Shown: positions 15,767 through 23,732 of the stretch, one piece after another
Layout of the letters: each line of letters starts with the position of its first letter
Numbering within the stretch: the first letter of the stretch is position 1
NCBI GenBank assembly: GCA_033763355.1
Contig: JANRKT010000016.1
Span: 1-23,732 of the forward strand
Direction: 5' to 3'
Length of the DNA: 23,732 nucleotides
Source: JANRKT01 sp033763355
Lineage (GTDB): Bacteria > Bacteroidota > Bacteroidia > Chitinophagales > Chitinophagaceae
The notes under the pieces: generated by a model
Databases searched by the model: none
What the model was told of the DNA's origin: nothing
What the model saw: only the letters and a program-made list of their open reading frames with translations
Made by a program: the position numbers and the translations under genes

Positions 15767-15976
15767 ACGATAAGGATTTCAGATACAAAAAAAATCCATT
15801 TTCACCTTCCATGCAACCCTATAAATACGCTTTTTGAACGGTAATTTTACGGTCATGTTATCTTCGTAATTTTTTGATTATTCCGCTGCACCATAAAGAC
15901 TGAAAGCTTGCTAACTTTAAATCACATCAGCATTTACACTTAAGGCGTACTTTCATTATTTCAAAACCAGCTTTAT

Positions 15977-17335
15977 ATGCATCGCCGCAATTTTATACGC
16001 AATGCTTCTGCAACACTGGCCCTTACAGCACTGCAGGCCAATGGCTTCAGGTTCCTGAATACGGCATCAGCCCCCCGTCGTGTGGCATTGATTGGTACAG
16101 GCTGGTATGGCAAAAGCGACCTTTTCAGGTTATTGCAGGTGGCGCCCGTGGAGGTGGTTGCACTTTGTGATGCAGATAAACAATTGCTTGAGAAAGCAGC
16201 CGTGATGGTAAGTGAACGCCAGCAAAGCCATAAGAAACCGCAGCAATATGGCGACTACCGCAAACTGTTGGCTGAGCATAAACCCGATATTGTAATCATC
16301 GGCACACCCGACCACTGGCATGCGCTGCAAACGATTGATGCATTAAAAGCAGGGGCACATGTGTATGTTCAGAAACCTGTAAGCGTTGATGTAATGGAAG
16401 GTGAAGCGATGGTAGCAGCAGCAAGAAAATACAACCGTGTAGTGCAGGTAGGCACACAACGCAAAAGCACACCCCATTTAATTGATGCAAAGAAAAATAT
16501 TGTTGAAGCCGGTTTGCTTGGCAAAGTTTCTCATGTGGAAATGTGCTGCTATTACCATATGCGTGCAAACGGCAACCCTCCCGTTCAGGCAGTGCCCGGT
16601 TTTTTTGATTATGAAATGTGGACAGGCCCGGCACCATTAAGGCCTTTTGATGGCATGCCCCATGTAAGGTGGTGGCGCACTTTTATGGAATACGGCAATG
16701 GCATTATGGGCGACATGTGTGTGCACATGCTGGACACAGTAAGATGGATGCTGAACCTCGGCTGGCCCAAACGCATCACTTCAACAGGCGGCATTTATGC
16801 TGATAAAACAGGCAAGAGCAATATCGCAGATACACAATCTGCAATTTTTGAATACGACGGTCTTAATTGTGTATGGCAACACAGGGCATGGGGCACCCCT
16901 GCTGATCCTGAATATCCCTGGTCATTTAAGTTATACGGGGATAGAGGCACATTATGCGGCAGCACCATGAAATATGATTTTATCCCACAAGGCAAAGGGG
17001 AAAAAATTCATAAAGATGTTGTATATGAAAAAGAAAAATACCCCGAAGACCTGAAAGAACCGGATATTGAACTGAATGCAGCGCCGGCTACAAGGCTTCA
17101 CATGCTTAACTTTCTTGATGCAATTGACAAAGCCGTTAAACCCATTGCAGATATTGAAGAAGGCCATATCTCAACCGCAAGTTGCATACTGGCTAATATA
17201 TCTATGCAACTGGGAGGCCGGCCATTAATTTATGATCCTGTTAAACGGGAAATAACAGGTGATTCGGAAGCCACAAAACTCCTGCAGAGGCAATACAGGC
17301 AGCCGTGGCTGCACCCGCTGCCCGGCAACATCTGA
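15977..17335 (+). CDS. Exported Gfo/Idh/MocA-family oxidoreductase (paralogue A)
   Basis: The 452-residue protein begins with a twin-arginine-like signal (HRRNFIRNASATLALTALQ), then a Rossmann NAD(P) fold with GTGWYG (G40, G42, G45 region). The catalytic Lys133 lies in VQKPVSVD, where the usual Glu of EKP is Gln, a substitution often met in this subgroup. The C-terminal alpha/beta substrate domain holds GNGIMGDMCVHMLDTVRWML. The family oxidises or reduces sugars and related compounds with tightly bound NAD(H). Exported versions are thought to work on periplasmic sugars, including formation of 3-keto-glycosides. The ATG at 15977 gives the signal directly. The gene is convergent with the lipoprotein gene, 26 bp away, without a clear terminator. 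Confidence 0.92.
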   Translation: MHRRNFIRNASATLALTALQANGFRFLNTASAPRRVALIGTGWYGKSDLFRLLQVAPVEVVALCDADKQLLEKAAVMVSERQQSHKKPQQYGDYRKLLAEHKPDIVIIGTPDHWHALQTIDALKAGAHVYVQKPVSVDVMEGEAMVAAARKYNRVVQVGTQRKSTPHLIDAKKNIVEAGLLGKVSHVEMCCYYHMRANGNPPVQAVPGFFDYEMWTGPAPLRPFDGMPHVRWWRTFMEYGNGIMGDMCVHMLDTVRWMLNLGWPKRITSTGGIYADKTGKSNIADTQSAIFEYDGLNCVWQHRAWGTPADPEYPWSFKLYGDRGTLCGSTMKYDFIPQGKGEKIHKDVVYEKEKYPEDLKEPDIELNAAPATRLHMLNFLDAIDKAVKPIADIEEGHISTASCILANISMQLGGRPLIYDPVKREITGDSEATKLLQRQYRQPWLHPLPGNI

Positions 17336-17361
17336 CTTTTTTTCAGCAATGTTTTAATAAC

Positions 17362-18015
17362 CTATTTTGTTTTTGAAACCCCGGTTGAATCCAAAAGAAG
17401 CTTCTTATTTACCATATCTTTTATTATCATCTTCCCGTAATGGTGCCCGAGTGTTTCCGAAGAATTGGGATCGAAAGACTGGCTTTGCGCTGAATAGAGC
17501 AGCTGATTTGAAGTAAGGTCATAAAAATTGGTTTCCCAGAAATATTTGGTGTCGGTAACATAATAGCCGGGAGAATAGATGCGGTCATACATTATTCTTG
17601 AATATCCCCAGAACCGGTCGTAGTATATGGCATAGGGGGAATATTGAACCCTTCCCGGCAAATAATACCTTTCTTTGGTTTTGTTTAAGAGCACAATAGT
17701 AAGCACAGCATCAACACCCGAATTACGCAGTTTGCCCATGGCCTGTTCTTCATTCATGTTTTCAAATTCTTTTGGATTGTATTCATCACATGAACAGTAA
17801 GCGTTATAACCAAGTGTTTTCAGGTCGCCGGCAAGGTGCTCTTCCATTTTCTCCCTCAAAGACCGGTCTGCTTCCCTTACAAGGGCCAGCACAATTATCT
17901 TATTGTAATTTTTGGGCTGGATATTCTCCGCTTTCCAGGAACTGGTGATATGAGAGGAAGTGCAACCCATGATAAACAGTGAGAACAGCAATGCGGCAAC
18001 GGCCATGTATTTCAT
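17362..18015 (-). CDS. Lipoprotein of unknown function
   Basis: The 217-residue product starts with a lipoprotein signal (hydrophobic 4-15, lipobox FIMGC with Cys18). The mature part opens TSSHITSSWKAENIQPKNYN and continues with an alternating alpha/beta pattern (KIIVLALV, SGVDAVLTIVLL) followed by a Tyr-rich region (YSPYAIYYDRFWGYSRIMYD). The opening SSWKxE plus a KIIVLAL strand resembles small Bacteroidota lipoproteins with a DUF4136-like or related fold, but I cannot name the family. The ATG at 18015 is chosen over a TTG seven codons upstream at 18036, since it gives a normal signal length. It is not in an operon with its neighbour, 133 bp away. Confidence 0.65.
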   Translation of the reverse strand: MKYMAVAALLFSLFIMGCTSSHITSSWKAENIQPKNYNKIIVLALVREADRSLREKMEEHLAGDLKTLGYNAYCSCDEYNPKEFENMNEEQAMGKLRNSGVDAVLTIVLLNKTKERYYLPGRVQYSPYAIYYDRFWGYSRIMYDRIYSPGYYVTDTKYFWETNFYDLTSNQLLYSAQSQSFDPNSSETLGHHYGKMIIKDMVNKKLLLDSTGVSKTK

Positions 18016-18148
18016 AAAATCGTTTATGAACCGCAAGCTAATTTTCAGCCGGAGGACATATGGTGATTGCTGTTAACAGTTGCAGTGATTCTCATCAGGA
18101 AGTGGCAGCAATAATTTTGCAAGGCGCTTTGTACACAAAATGGAAATG

Positions 18149-18442
18149 CTAAACCGCATCAAGGTTTATCAGCTTAAATGTTTCTTTGGTAATGAGTTTA
18201 CAATTTTCTGTCAGTTCATCCAGTGAACAACTCAGCAACTGCATGTTTACCGGAAGGCCATCCTTCGTCTCCATCAGGTCAAATGTCAAAACACTGTTTT
18301 CATCAACTTCCCGTCTTCCTTTAAGTCTGCGGAACAAAGTACTGGCAAAATTCCTGTTGTTGCCGATATAAAATTTGGCGAAGCTTTCAAAACCATCGGC
18401 AGTTTTAATGCTGATGAGGATGTAAAAAACTGTCTCTTTCAT
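18149..18442 (-). CDS. Conserved hypothetical protein (97 residues)
   Basis: The small soluble protein begins MKETVFYILISIKTADGFES and continues with FAKFYIGNNRNFASTLFRRL, FDLMETKDGLPVNMQLLSC and LTENCKLITKETFKLINL. Predicted strands and helices alternate as beta-beta-alpha-beta-beta-alpha, and there is no signal peptide or membrane helix. It resembles a type of short hypothetical protein that I associate with Bacteroidota, but no function is known to me. The ATG at 18442 follows an AT-rich promoter-like tract. The frame is on the same strand as the lipoprotein gene, but the 133-bp gap suggests separate transcription. Confidence 0.6.
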   Translation of the reverse strand: MKETVFYILISIKTADGFESFAKFYIGNNRNFASTLFRRLKGRREVDENSVLTFDLMETKDGLPVNMQLLSCSLDELTENCKLITKETFKLINLDAV

Positions 18443-18682
18443 ATTTTTTTATACACAATCAAAATGCCAAAATCCGGTTGAGCTGTTTTTAAAAATTAAC
18501 CTGAAAATTTGTCAATCTTTGCCGGTAACCGGCAGTGTAAATTTACAATACACTTCTTGTATAAATCGTTTCTCTATTGTTTAAAATTGGTTTAGCATAC
18601 CGAAGAGTGAGGCATCTATTTTAAATTATAAATAGATTTCTCCTGCGTCGAAAGGACAAAAACTATTTATAAAGAGGTCTGC

Positions 18683-20020
18683 TCAAACCAGATCCCATTT
18701 CTTCCTGTATTCCCTGAACAAATAACTATTGGCTGCTTTATCATTTACAAATTTTTCCTTCTTGCTGTTCCAGTATAATTTTCTTTTCAGCCTGTAAGAA
18801 ATAAGGCCGAGGTGCATGGGCAATGTCATCCTTCTTGCATATTCAAGATTTGATTCAGGTTGTTTACGTGCTTTCACTGCATCTACAAAATTCTGCTGGT
18901 GCCCCGGTGAACGTTCGATAGTTACAGGTATTTCCTTAATATCGCTTACAGTTTGCCCGTTGATGGTTATTTCCCGTGTTTCATAATCGCAAAGCAATGT
19001 TCCCTTCTCCCCTTCAAAATAAGCGCCTATATGTCTTTTTTCTGCCCCGGGCACATCAGGCGGTTGATGTGTCCAGTACAATTTGAGGTTCTCGTATTCA
19101 TAGTCCACATCAAGCCATAAAGGGCAATCGGCAATGCTTCCGGCAGGCTGGTCTTCACCACGTGCCTCAATACTTTTTAAACCTTTTGGTTCAAGCGACC
19201 AGTAAACGATATCCGCAATATGGCACCAGAAGTCCTGGAAAACACCGCCTGAATAATCTAAAAAATAGCGATAGGTAAAATGGCAGCGCTGGGGTGTATA
19301 TTCAACATATGGCGCAGGCCCAAGCCACATGTCCCAATCCAATGTGGGCGGCGGCGCCTGAATTTTTGCAGGCCCAAGCTCAGGGGGAAACCCGGTTTTC
19401 CATAAACGCACGGTATGTATTTTGCCCAATACTCCGGAACGGATAATTTCAACCACCCTGTGATAATTATCCCCCGCATGTATTTGTGTGCCCAATTGAA
19501 ATATCCTGTTTTGCCGCTTCATGTGTTTAAGCATCATTTGCCCTTCCCTTATATCATACGCAAGTGGTTTTTCGCCATACACATCTTTGCCCGACTGAAA
19601 TGCAAGTGTGGCAATTTGTGCATGCCAATGATCAGGGGTGGCGCAGGTAATGGCATCAATATCTTTACGGTCAAGTACCCGTCTGAAATCAGCATATCCT
19701 TGTGCTTTGTTACCCGGATTTAATTCACCCAAACGTTGCAGGCTTTTATTCAGGTGATCCTGGTCAACATCGCATAGTGCTACAATCTCCACTTCCGGCA
19801 AGGCGGCAAACCACCCCATGTGTGCATTGCCCATTCCACCGAGGCCGATATGTGCAATACGCAAACGGTCGCTGGGTGCAACCCTTGGCAGCATCTTTGA
19901 AAATGCAAGGCCAAAAGCAAGGGCGCCGCTTTGCTTAATGAATGTTCTGCGGCTGGTACCTGACAATGAATGCCCGGCTTTACCGGGAAGGTTCAACTGG
20001 TGGGAACAATTTTGTGCCAT
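18683..20020 (-). CDS. Exported Gfo/Idh/MocA-family oxidoreductase (paralogue B)
   Basis: The 445-residue protein carries a twin-arginine motif SRRTFIK (Arg24, Arg25) followed by a hydrophobic run, so it should be exported folded. The Rossmann motif GLGGMG (59-64) binds NAD(P), and EKP (150-152, Lys151) is the classical catalytic site. DYSGGVFQDFWCHIADIVYW marks the substrate domain. It is a member of the same broad family as the protein encoded at 15977 but diverged, so the two probably act on different sugars or at different steps. The ATG at 20020 is used; a TTG eight codons upstream is a poorer choice. A C-terminal segment LFREYRKKWDLV closes it. The substrate is not deducible. Confidence 0.92.
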   Translation of the reverse strand: MAQNCSHQLNLPGKAGHSLSGTSRRTFIKQSGALAFGLAFSKMLPRVAPSDRLRIAHIGLGGMGNAHMGWFAALPEVEIVALCDVDQDHLNKSLQRLGELNPGNKAQGYADFRRVLDRKDIDAITCATPDHWHAQIATLAFQSGKDVYGEKPLAYDIREGQMMLKHMKRQNRIFQLGTQIHAGDNYHRVVEIIRSGVLGKIHTVRLWKTGFPPELGPAKIQAPPPTLDWDMWLGPAPYVEYTPQRCHFTYRYFLDYSGGVFQDFWCHIADIVYWSLEPKGLKSIEARGEDQPAGSIADCPLWLDVDYEYENLKLYWTHQPPDVPGAEKRHIGAYFEGEKGTLLCDYETREITINGQTVSDIKEIPVTIERSPGHQQNFVDAVKARKQPESNLEYARRMTLPMHLGLISYRLKRKLYWNSKKEKFVNDKAANSYLFREYRKKWDLV

Positions 20021-20172
20021 AATAAAATCTTTATCATCGGGCAATTCACCTTCAGCAATTAAGTTACATCATCTTCATCTTTTCATGCAAAGTTTTTTTT
20101 GTGCACAACACAGCAAATGAATACAGGTTTTTGTAAAAAAAAATAATCTACCTTTCTCCTTAAAAAAAATTT

Positions 20173-22302
20173 ATGGCAAGATTGCTTATATCTGTAACCT
20201 GTATTCATCTGCTTGTCTGCTGTAATAATCCCGGTTCAGAAAATAAACCCATAGAAATGAAATATCCCGTTACCAAAAAAGACAGTACAGTTAAAGATGA
20301 TTACTTCGGCACACTTGTAACCGATCCTTACCGCTGGTTAGAAAATGACACCAGCGCTGAAACAGCAGCATGGGTAAAAGCGCAGAATGAAGTAACAGGC
20401 AATTACCTGTCACTGATACCTTACCGGGATGCCATACGCAAACGTTATGAGCAACTCTATAATTATGAAAAATATTCAGCCCCTTTTAAAGAAGGAAAGC
20501 ATACCTACTATTACAAAAACTCAGGTTTACAAAACCAGTCAGTATTGTACCGCGAAACAGAAGGAAGCGCTGAGCCCGAAGTATTTTTAGACCCCAATAC
20601 TTTCTCCAAAGACGGTACCACATCACTGTCAGGAATCAATTTCAGCAAAGACGGCAGCATGGCAGCATACAATATTTCGGAAGGGGGAAGCGACTGGCAG
20701 AAACTTGTGGTGATGGATGCCGTAACAAAAAAACAAACCGGCGACACGCTTAAACTCAAATTCAGTTCTGCAAGCTGGAAAGGAAATGACGGCTTTTATT
20801 ACTGCACCTATGGCGAACCAAAAGGCGGAAGCCAGTTATCAGGTGTAACCGAAAACCACAAATTGTATTATCACAAAGTTGGTACGGCGCAAAAAGATGA
20901 TAAACTGGTTTATGGCAGCGATACCAAACCCACCCGTTACATCTGGAACCAGGTTTCTGAAGACCAGAAATGGCTGGTTATTTATACAGCCAATGAAACC
21001 TATGGTAACGGGCTTTATGTGCAGAACCTTGACAAGCCGGGATCCCCTTTCATTTCAATTGTTGACGATATGAAAAACCAGCACACCATAATAGACGCGG
21101 ATGATAAATATTTTTATATACAGACGGATAAAGATGCCCCGACCGGTAAACTGGTTGTTGCACCGCTCAATGATCCTTTACACGCCGGTTGGAAAACTAT
21201 AGTGGAGGCCAAACCGGAAGTGCTTTCTGCATCTGCCGCAGGCGGAACCATTTATTGTTCTTACCTGAAAGATGCAGTGAACAAAGTATATCAGTATGAT
21301 AAAAGCGGCAAGCGAATCCGTGAAATTGAATTACCGGGTTTGGGAACAGCATTTGGGTTCAGCGCCAAAAAGGATGAAAAGGATGTATATTATGTTTTTG
21401 CTTCCTACATCACACCATCTGTTATTTACAAACTGAATATTGAAAGCGGCAAAAGCGAAATTTACAAAGAATCCAAAGTACAGTTTGAACCGGAAGATTA
21501 TGAATCAAAGCAGGTATTCTATACCTCAAAAGACGGCACAAAAATACCGATGATCATTACCCATAAAAAAGGTATTGCACTCAACGGGAAAAATCCATGC
21601 CTCTTGTACGGATACGGCGGTTTCAGCGCAAGCCTTACTCCGTGGTTCAGCGCATCCAATATTGTACTGCTTGAAAACGGCGGCATCTATGCTGTGCCCA
21701 ATATACGCGGCGGAGGCGAATACGGTGAAGAATGGCACCAGCAGGGCATTAAAACCAAAAAGCAAAATGTATTTGATGATTTTATGGCCGCAGCACAATG
21801 GCTTATTAATAACAAATACACATCAAAAGAGATGCTGGCCATTGAAGGCGGGAGCAATGGCGGCCTGCTTGTTGGCGCATGTATTACCCAGAAACCAGAC
21901 ATGTGCAAAGTGGCTTTCCCGGCTGTTGGCGTAATGGATATGCTGCGTTATCACAAGTTTACCGCCGGTGCCGGATGGGCTTATGATTACGGCACATCGG
22001 CAGACAGTAAGGAAATGTTTGAATACCTCTACAAATATTCACCCCTGCACAATATTAAAAATGCTGAATATCCTGCAACACTCGTAACAACAGCAGACCA
22101 TGACGACCGGGTTGTGCCTGCACATTCATTTAAGTTTGCCGCCACCCTGCAGGAAAAACATAATGGGAAAAATCCGGTGCTGATCCGTATTGAAACCAAT
22201 GCGGGCCATGGTGCAGGAAGAAGCACACAACAAATCATAGATGAACAAACCGATAAATGGAGCTTTATGTTTTATAATATGGGGGTGAAACCGGGGTATT
22301 GA
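20173..22302 (+). CDS. Prolyl oligopeptidase (S9A serine peptidase)
   Basis: The 709-residue enzyme cleaves short peptides after proline. After an N-terminal hydrophobic segment (residues 3-16, ending CCNN) comes the S9A start YPVTKKDSTVKDDYFGTLVT with DPYRWLEND. A seven-bladed propeller (about 75-430) and the alpha/beta hydrolase domain follow. The catalytic serine is Ser561 in GGSNGG, the acid lies in DHDDRVVP (Asp644/645) and the histidine is His679 in NAGHGAG. The N-terminal segment suggests a Sec or lipoprotein signal, but its lipobox (LLVCC) is non-standard, so the site of action, periplasm or cytoplasm, is uncertain. A TACCTTTC sequence about 20 bp upstream resembles a -7 box. The start at 20173 is therefore likely. 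Confidence 0.94.
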   Translation: MARLLISVTCIHLLVCCNNPGSENKPIEMKYPVTKKDSTVKDDYFGTLVTDPYRWLENDTSAETAAWVKAQNEVTGNYLSLIPYRDAIRKRYEQLYNYEKYSAPFKEGKHTYYYKNSGLQNQSVLYRETEGSAEPEVFLDPNTFSKDGTTSLSGINFSKDGSMAAYNISEGGSDWQKLVVMDAVTKKQTGDTLKLKFSSASWKGNDGFYYCTYGEPKGGSQLSGVTENHKLYYHKVGTAQKDDKLVYGSDTKPTRYIWNQVSEDQKWLVIYTANETYGNGLYVQNLDKPGSPFISIVDDMKNQHTIIDADDKYFYIQTDKDAPTGKLVVAPLNDPLHAGWKTIVEAKPEVLSASAAGGTIYCSYLKDAVNKVYQYDKSGKRIREIELPGLGTAFGFSAKKDEKDVYYVFASYITPSVIYKLNIESGKSEIYKESKVQFEPEDYESKQVFYTSKDGTKIPMIITHKKGIALNGKNPCLLYGYGGFSASLTPWFSASNIVLLENGGIYAVPNIRGGGEYGEEWHQQGIKTKKQNVFDDFMAAAQWLINNKYTSKEMLAIEGGSNGGLLVGACITQKPDMCKVAFPAVGVMDMLRYHKFTAGAGWAYDYGTSADSKEMFEYLYKYSPLHNIKNAEYPATLVTTADHDDRVVPAHSFKFAATLQEKHNGKNPVLIRIETNAGHGAGRSTQQIIDEQTDKWSFMFYNMGVKPGY

Positions 22303-22348
22303 AGCTGTTCACCTGTTTCAAAAGCCCTGAGGAATTCTTCACGTAAAA

Positions 22349-22356
22349 TAATTTTG
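22349..22356 (+). promoter_or_regulatory. -7 box TAATTTTG upstream of the unrecognised gene
   Basis: TAATTTTG matches TAnnTTTG exactly. Transcription from it would begin near 22363, after the GTG at 22356, so the real translation start must lie downstream and the ATG at 22407 is selected. No good -33 TTG is found. Confidence 0.45.
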
Positions 22357-22406
22357 TGCGCTATTCTAAAACAACCAATTCACCAAAACATTCTATTACA
22401 AGACAC

Positions 22407-23378
22407 ATGGAAAAACTCTTCAGAACTCTTTCAGACTATTATTCCAGACCAGACTTTAGGAAGTTTCAAAACACGGTTGGAAGAGAAGTATATGAGGTCT
22501 TTGGAACGTCATATTCTAACGCTGATGGCGAGGTTAGAATGGTGACAGACTTGTGCAAATCAATAGATGGAAAATCGTTTGACCGCCTCAAACTTTACTC
22601 AAAGAAAATTCATGGTAGTCGGTCATTTGTTGAATTCCACAATCAAGATAAACCAACTACTAAAGAGTTAGCAGACATGGTTGTGATTGCTGTCGCAACC
22701 AGTCAGCGAAAAATCATTTTTGAAAAGACCGCCTTTATTCAAAATAAGAAAGAGAGCACGGAAGCAAACTGGAAAATAGACCAAGACCAACTGTATTTAC
22801 TGCACAACTTTCCAACTTTTAAAGGAGCGAAAGGAATTTTCAAAAAAAGCTTCGGAAGCGAAGTGATTTTTTTGAACCAATCTCAAACATTGGGAAACTA
22901 TGGTTTTTTTCAAAGTCCAGGTGAAATGACTTTAGCGTCCGCTTTGACGGTTTATAAATTACAAAGCGGTGATACAATTTCATTAGACGAGATAAGGAAA
23001 TTTAAAGAGAGTGTTGCGACACATAGTTCAGGTTTTCAGTTTCCTTTCTTAGACCATCCTATGTGGGAGGATATGTTCTATCGTTATTTTAAGTATTTTC
23101 CAAAACACGGTTTACCTTTTATGAACTTGCCGTTCTTAAGCAACAGCGAGATTTCATTAAATGTCTATGAATTTATCCGCAACTGGACCTATTTCAATAT
23201 TGGCGAGGTTTGTAGCGCATTTGATTATATTGTTGACAAAGACCTTTCAACCTTCACACGGTTGCTATTAAGAACTGTTGGTCTTTCTAACTTTATAGAC
23301 CTAAACGTTGAAGGTGGAGACTTGGACAGCAACTTAACAATATTAGTTGCACATTTAAACCTTGACGAGAAGCAATAG
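22407..23378 (+). CDS. Unrecognised gene, probably acquired (323 residues)
   Basis: The product is a soluble protein without signal peptide or membrane helix. Visible blocks are DYYSRPDFRKFQNTVGREVY near the N-terminus, SQRKIIFEKTAFIQNKKES, DQDQLYLLHNFPTFKG, GIFKKSFGSEVIFLNQSQTL, GNYGFFQSPGEM, and a C-terminal half rich in aromatic residues (FQFPFLDHPMWEDMFYRYFK). I do not recognise a domain. The N-terminus is ATG at 22407 because of the promoter box. Base composition and codon choice differ visibly from the flanks: more A/T, frequent AAA, ACT, TTT, AGA and CAA codons, few GC-rich triplets. A gene acquired from another replicon is the simplest reading. A hairpin resembling a recombination or cassette site follows the stop codon after 19 bp. 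Confidence 0.7.
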   Translation: MEKLFRTLSDYYSRPDFRKFQNTVGREVYEVFGTSYSNADGEVRMVTDLCKSIDGKSFDRLKLYSKKIHGSRSFVEFHNQDKPTTKELADMVVIAVATSQRKIIFEKTAFIQNKKESTEANWKIDQDQLYLLHNFPTFKGAKGIFKKSFGSEVIFLNQSQTLGNYGFFQSPGEMTLASALTVYKLQSGDTISLDEIRKFKESVATHSSGFQFPFLDHPMWEDMFYRYFKYFPKHGLPFMNLPFLSNSEISLNVYEFIRNWTYFNIGEVCSAFDYIVDKDLSTFTRLLLRTVGLSNFIDLNVEGGDLDSNLTILVAHLNLDEKQ

Positions 23379-23397
23379 CGTGAAGACAAAGAACGAA

Positions 23398-23432
23398 CCG
23401 CCAACAAAAGCGCTTTGCAGCAGTGCTGACGG
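23398..23432. repeat. Imperfect hairpin behind the acquired gene, attC-like
   Basis: CCGCCAACA (23398-23406) and TGCTGACGG (23424-23432) are nearly complementary. On the bottom strand both mismatches become G-T wobbles, so nine pairs form. The intervening loop contains the 10-bp palindrome AAAGCGCTTT (23407-23416). Strand-biased folding of this kind is a property of integron attC sites, but the element is shorter than usual and no integrase gene is present, so this is only a suggestion. Confidence 0.35.
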
Positions 23433-23488
23433 AAGAGCAATCAACAGCAAATGTCTCGTCCTGGCTTGACATTAATAATTAAGCAACA

Positions 23489-23512
23489 AATGTTATCTTC
23501 AACAATAACATT
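23489..23512. repeat. Inverted repeat AATGTTAT-N8-ATAACATT
   Basis: Perfect 8-bp arms surround an 8-nt spacer in the gap between the acquired gene and the SRPBCC gene. No T-run follows. It could be an operator or a weak hairpin. Confidence 0.35.
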
Positions 23513-23589
23513 AATCAGCTTCAGTATCGGTGTGACGGAACACAGAATACTCTGCTATCGCAAATACCGAGAAGTTACCCACTTTCATA

Positions 23590-23732
23590 TCATGCTGTTA
23601 TTACATTGGTGAGTTCCGTTTTTTTGTTGCGCAGGTCAAGGCCGCCTTCTAAAACCGATTTAAGGTTGGTAAGATAAAACAGCCATCCTTTTGAGTCGCC
23701 GGTATAATGTTTCAGTATGGTTTGCTCATCTG
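23590..23732 (-). CDS. AHSA1/SRPBCC-domain protein, C-terminal end (5' part beyond window)
   Basis: Only the last 47 codons are present, ending with TGA at 23590-23592. They read HYTGDSKGWLFYLTNLKSVL followed by EGGLDLRNKKTELTNVITA, the typical C-terminal helix of AHSA1-like START/SRPBCC proteins (GWxFYLTNLKSVLExGxDLRN). These are small cytosolic ligand-binding proteins whose ligand is usually unknown. The gene is convergent with the acquired gene, 211 bp away. Start, length and full domain cannot be judged here. Confidence 0.75.
   Translation of the reverse strand, partial: DEQTILKHYTGDSKGWLFYLTNLKSVLEGGLDLRNKKTELTNVITA

Noticed and set aside
22356..22406. GTG start adding 17 residues to the unrecognised gene
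   Set aside because: The GTG overlaps the TAATTTTG promoter box and would precede the transcription start.

Overview
The window looks like chromosomal DNA of a Bacteroidota bacterium, probably of the Chitinophagaceae or a close relative. Four things point there: TAnnTTTG promoter boxes (12737, 11614, 5472, 22349), an SDR-type threonine dehydrogenase, a SWIB protein with a Lys/Ala-rich tail, and many exported Gfo/Idh/MocA, ThuA and DUF1080-type proteins. No rRNA, tRNA, CRISPR array, transposase or integrase was recognised. Taxonomy is inferred from gene content only.

Layout. At 1-1354 on the minus strand a likely operon runs kdsB (Kdo activation for lipopolysaccharide) then threonine 3-dehydrogenase, cut by the window edge. 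A plus-strand outer-membrane-type barrel protein follows (1624-2394). Next come two tandem paralogous AraC-type regulators (2808-4928, minus), a palindrome-rich gap, and a PspC-domain mini-protein (5246-5467, minus). Aconitase (5595-7859, plus) ends in a strong terminator. After it come a secreted ThuA-like protein and a DUF1080 / 3-keto-disaccharide-hydrolase-like gene broken by one in-frame TAA. Then come a serine-hydrolase lipoprotein, a stand-alone PycTM (Pycsar-effector-like) membrane protein, free methionine-(R)-sulfoxide reductase, and on the minus strand the SWIB protein. A two-gene molybdenum hydroxylase operon (IorA/IorB-like) occupies 12923-15530. From 15557 to 20020 lie two exported Gfo/Idh/MocA oxidoreductases separated by a lipoprotein and a small conserved protein of unknown function. 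A prolyl oligopeptidase (20173-22302) is followed by an unrecognised gene of different base composition (22407-23378) with a hairpin just behind it, and the tail of an AHSA1/SRPBCC protein closes the window.

How the genes fit together. The ThuA protein, the broken DUF1080 gene and the two Tat-type Gfo/Idh/MocA proteins belong to families repeatedly associated with periplasmic keto-sugar (3-keto-glycoside) metabolism. Here they are dispersed, not one operon, so a shared pathway is a hypothesis. Aconitase, kdsB and threonine dehydrogenase are core metabolism. The most notable accessory features are the orphan Pycsar-effector-like membrane protein with no visible pyrimidine cyclase, the nonsense-interrupted DUF1080 gene, and the atypical gene at 22407 with an attC-like folded element 19 bp behind its stop codon.
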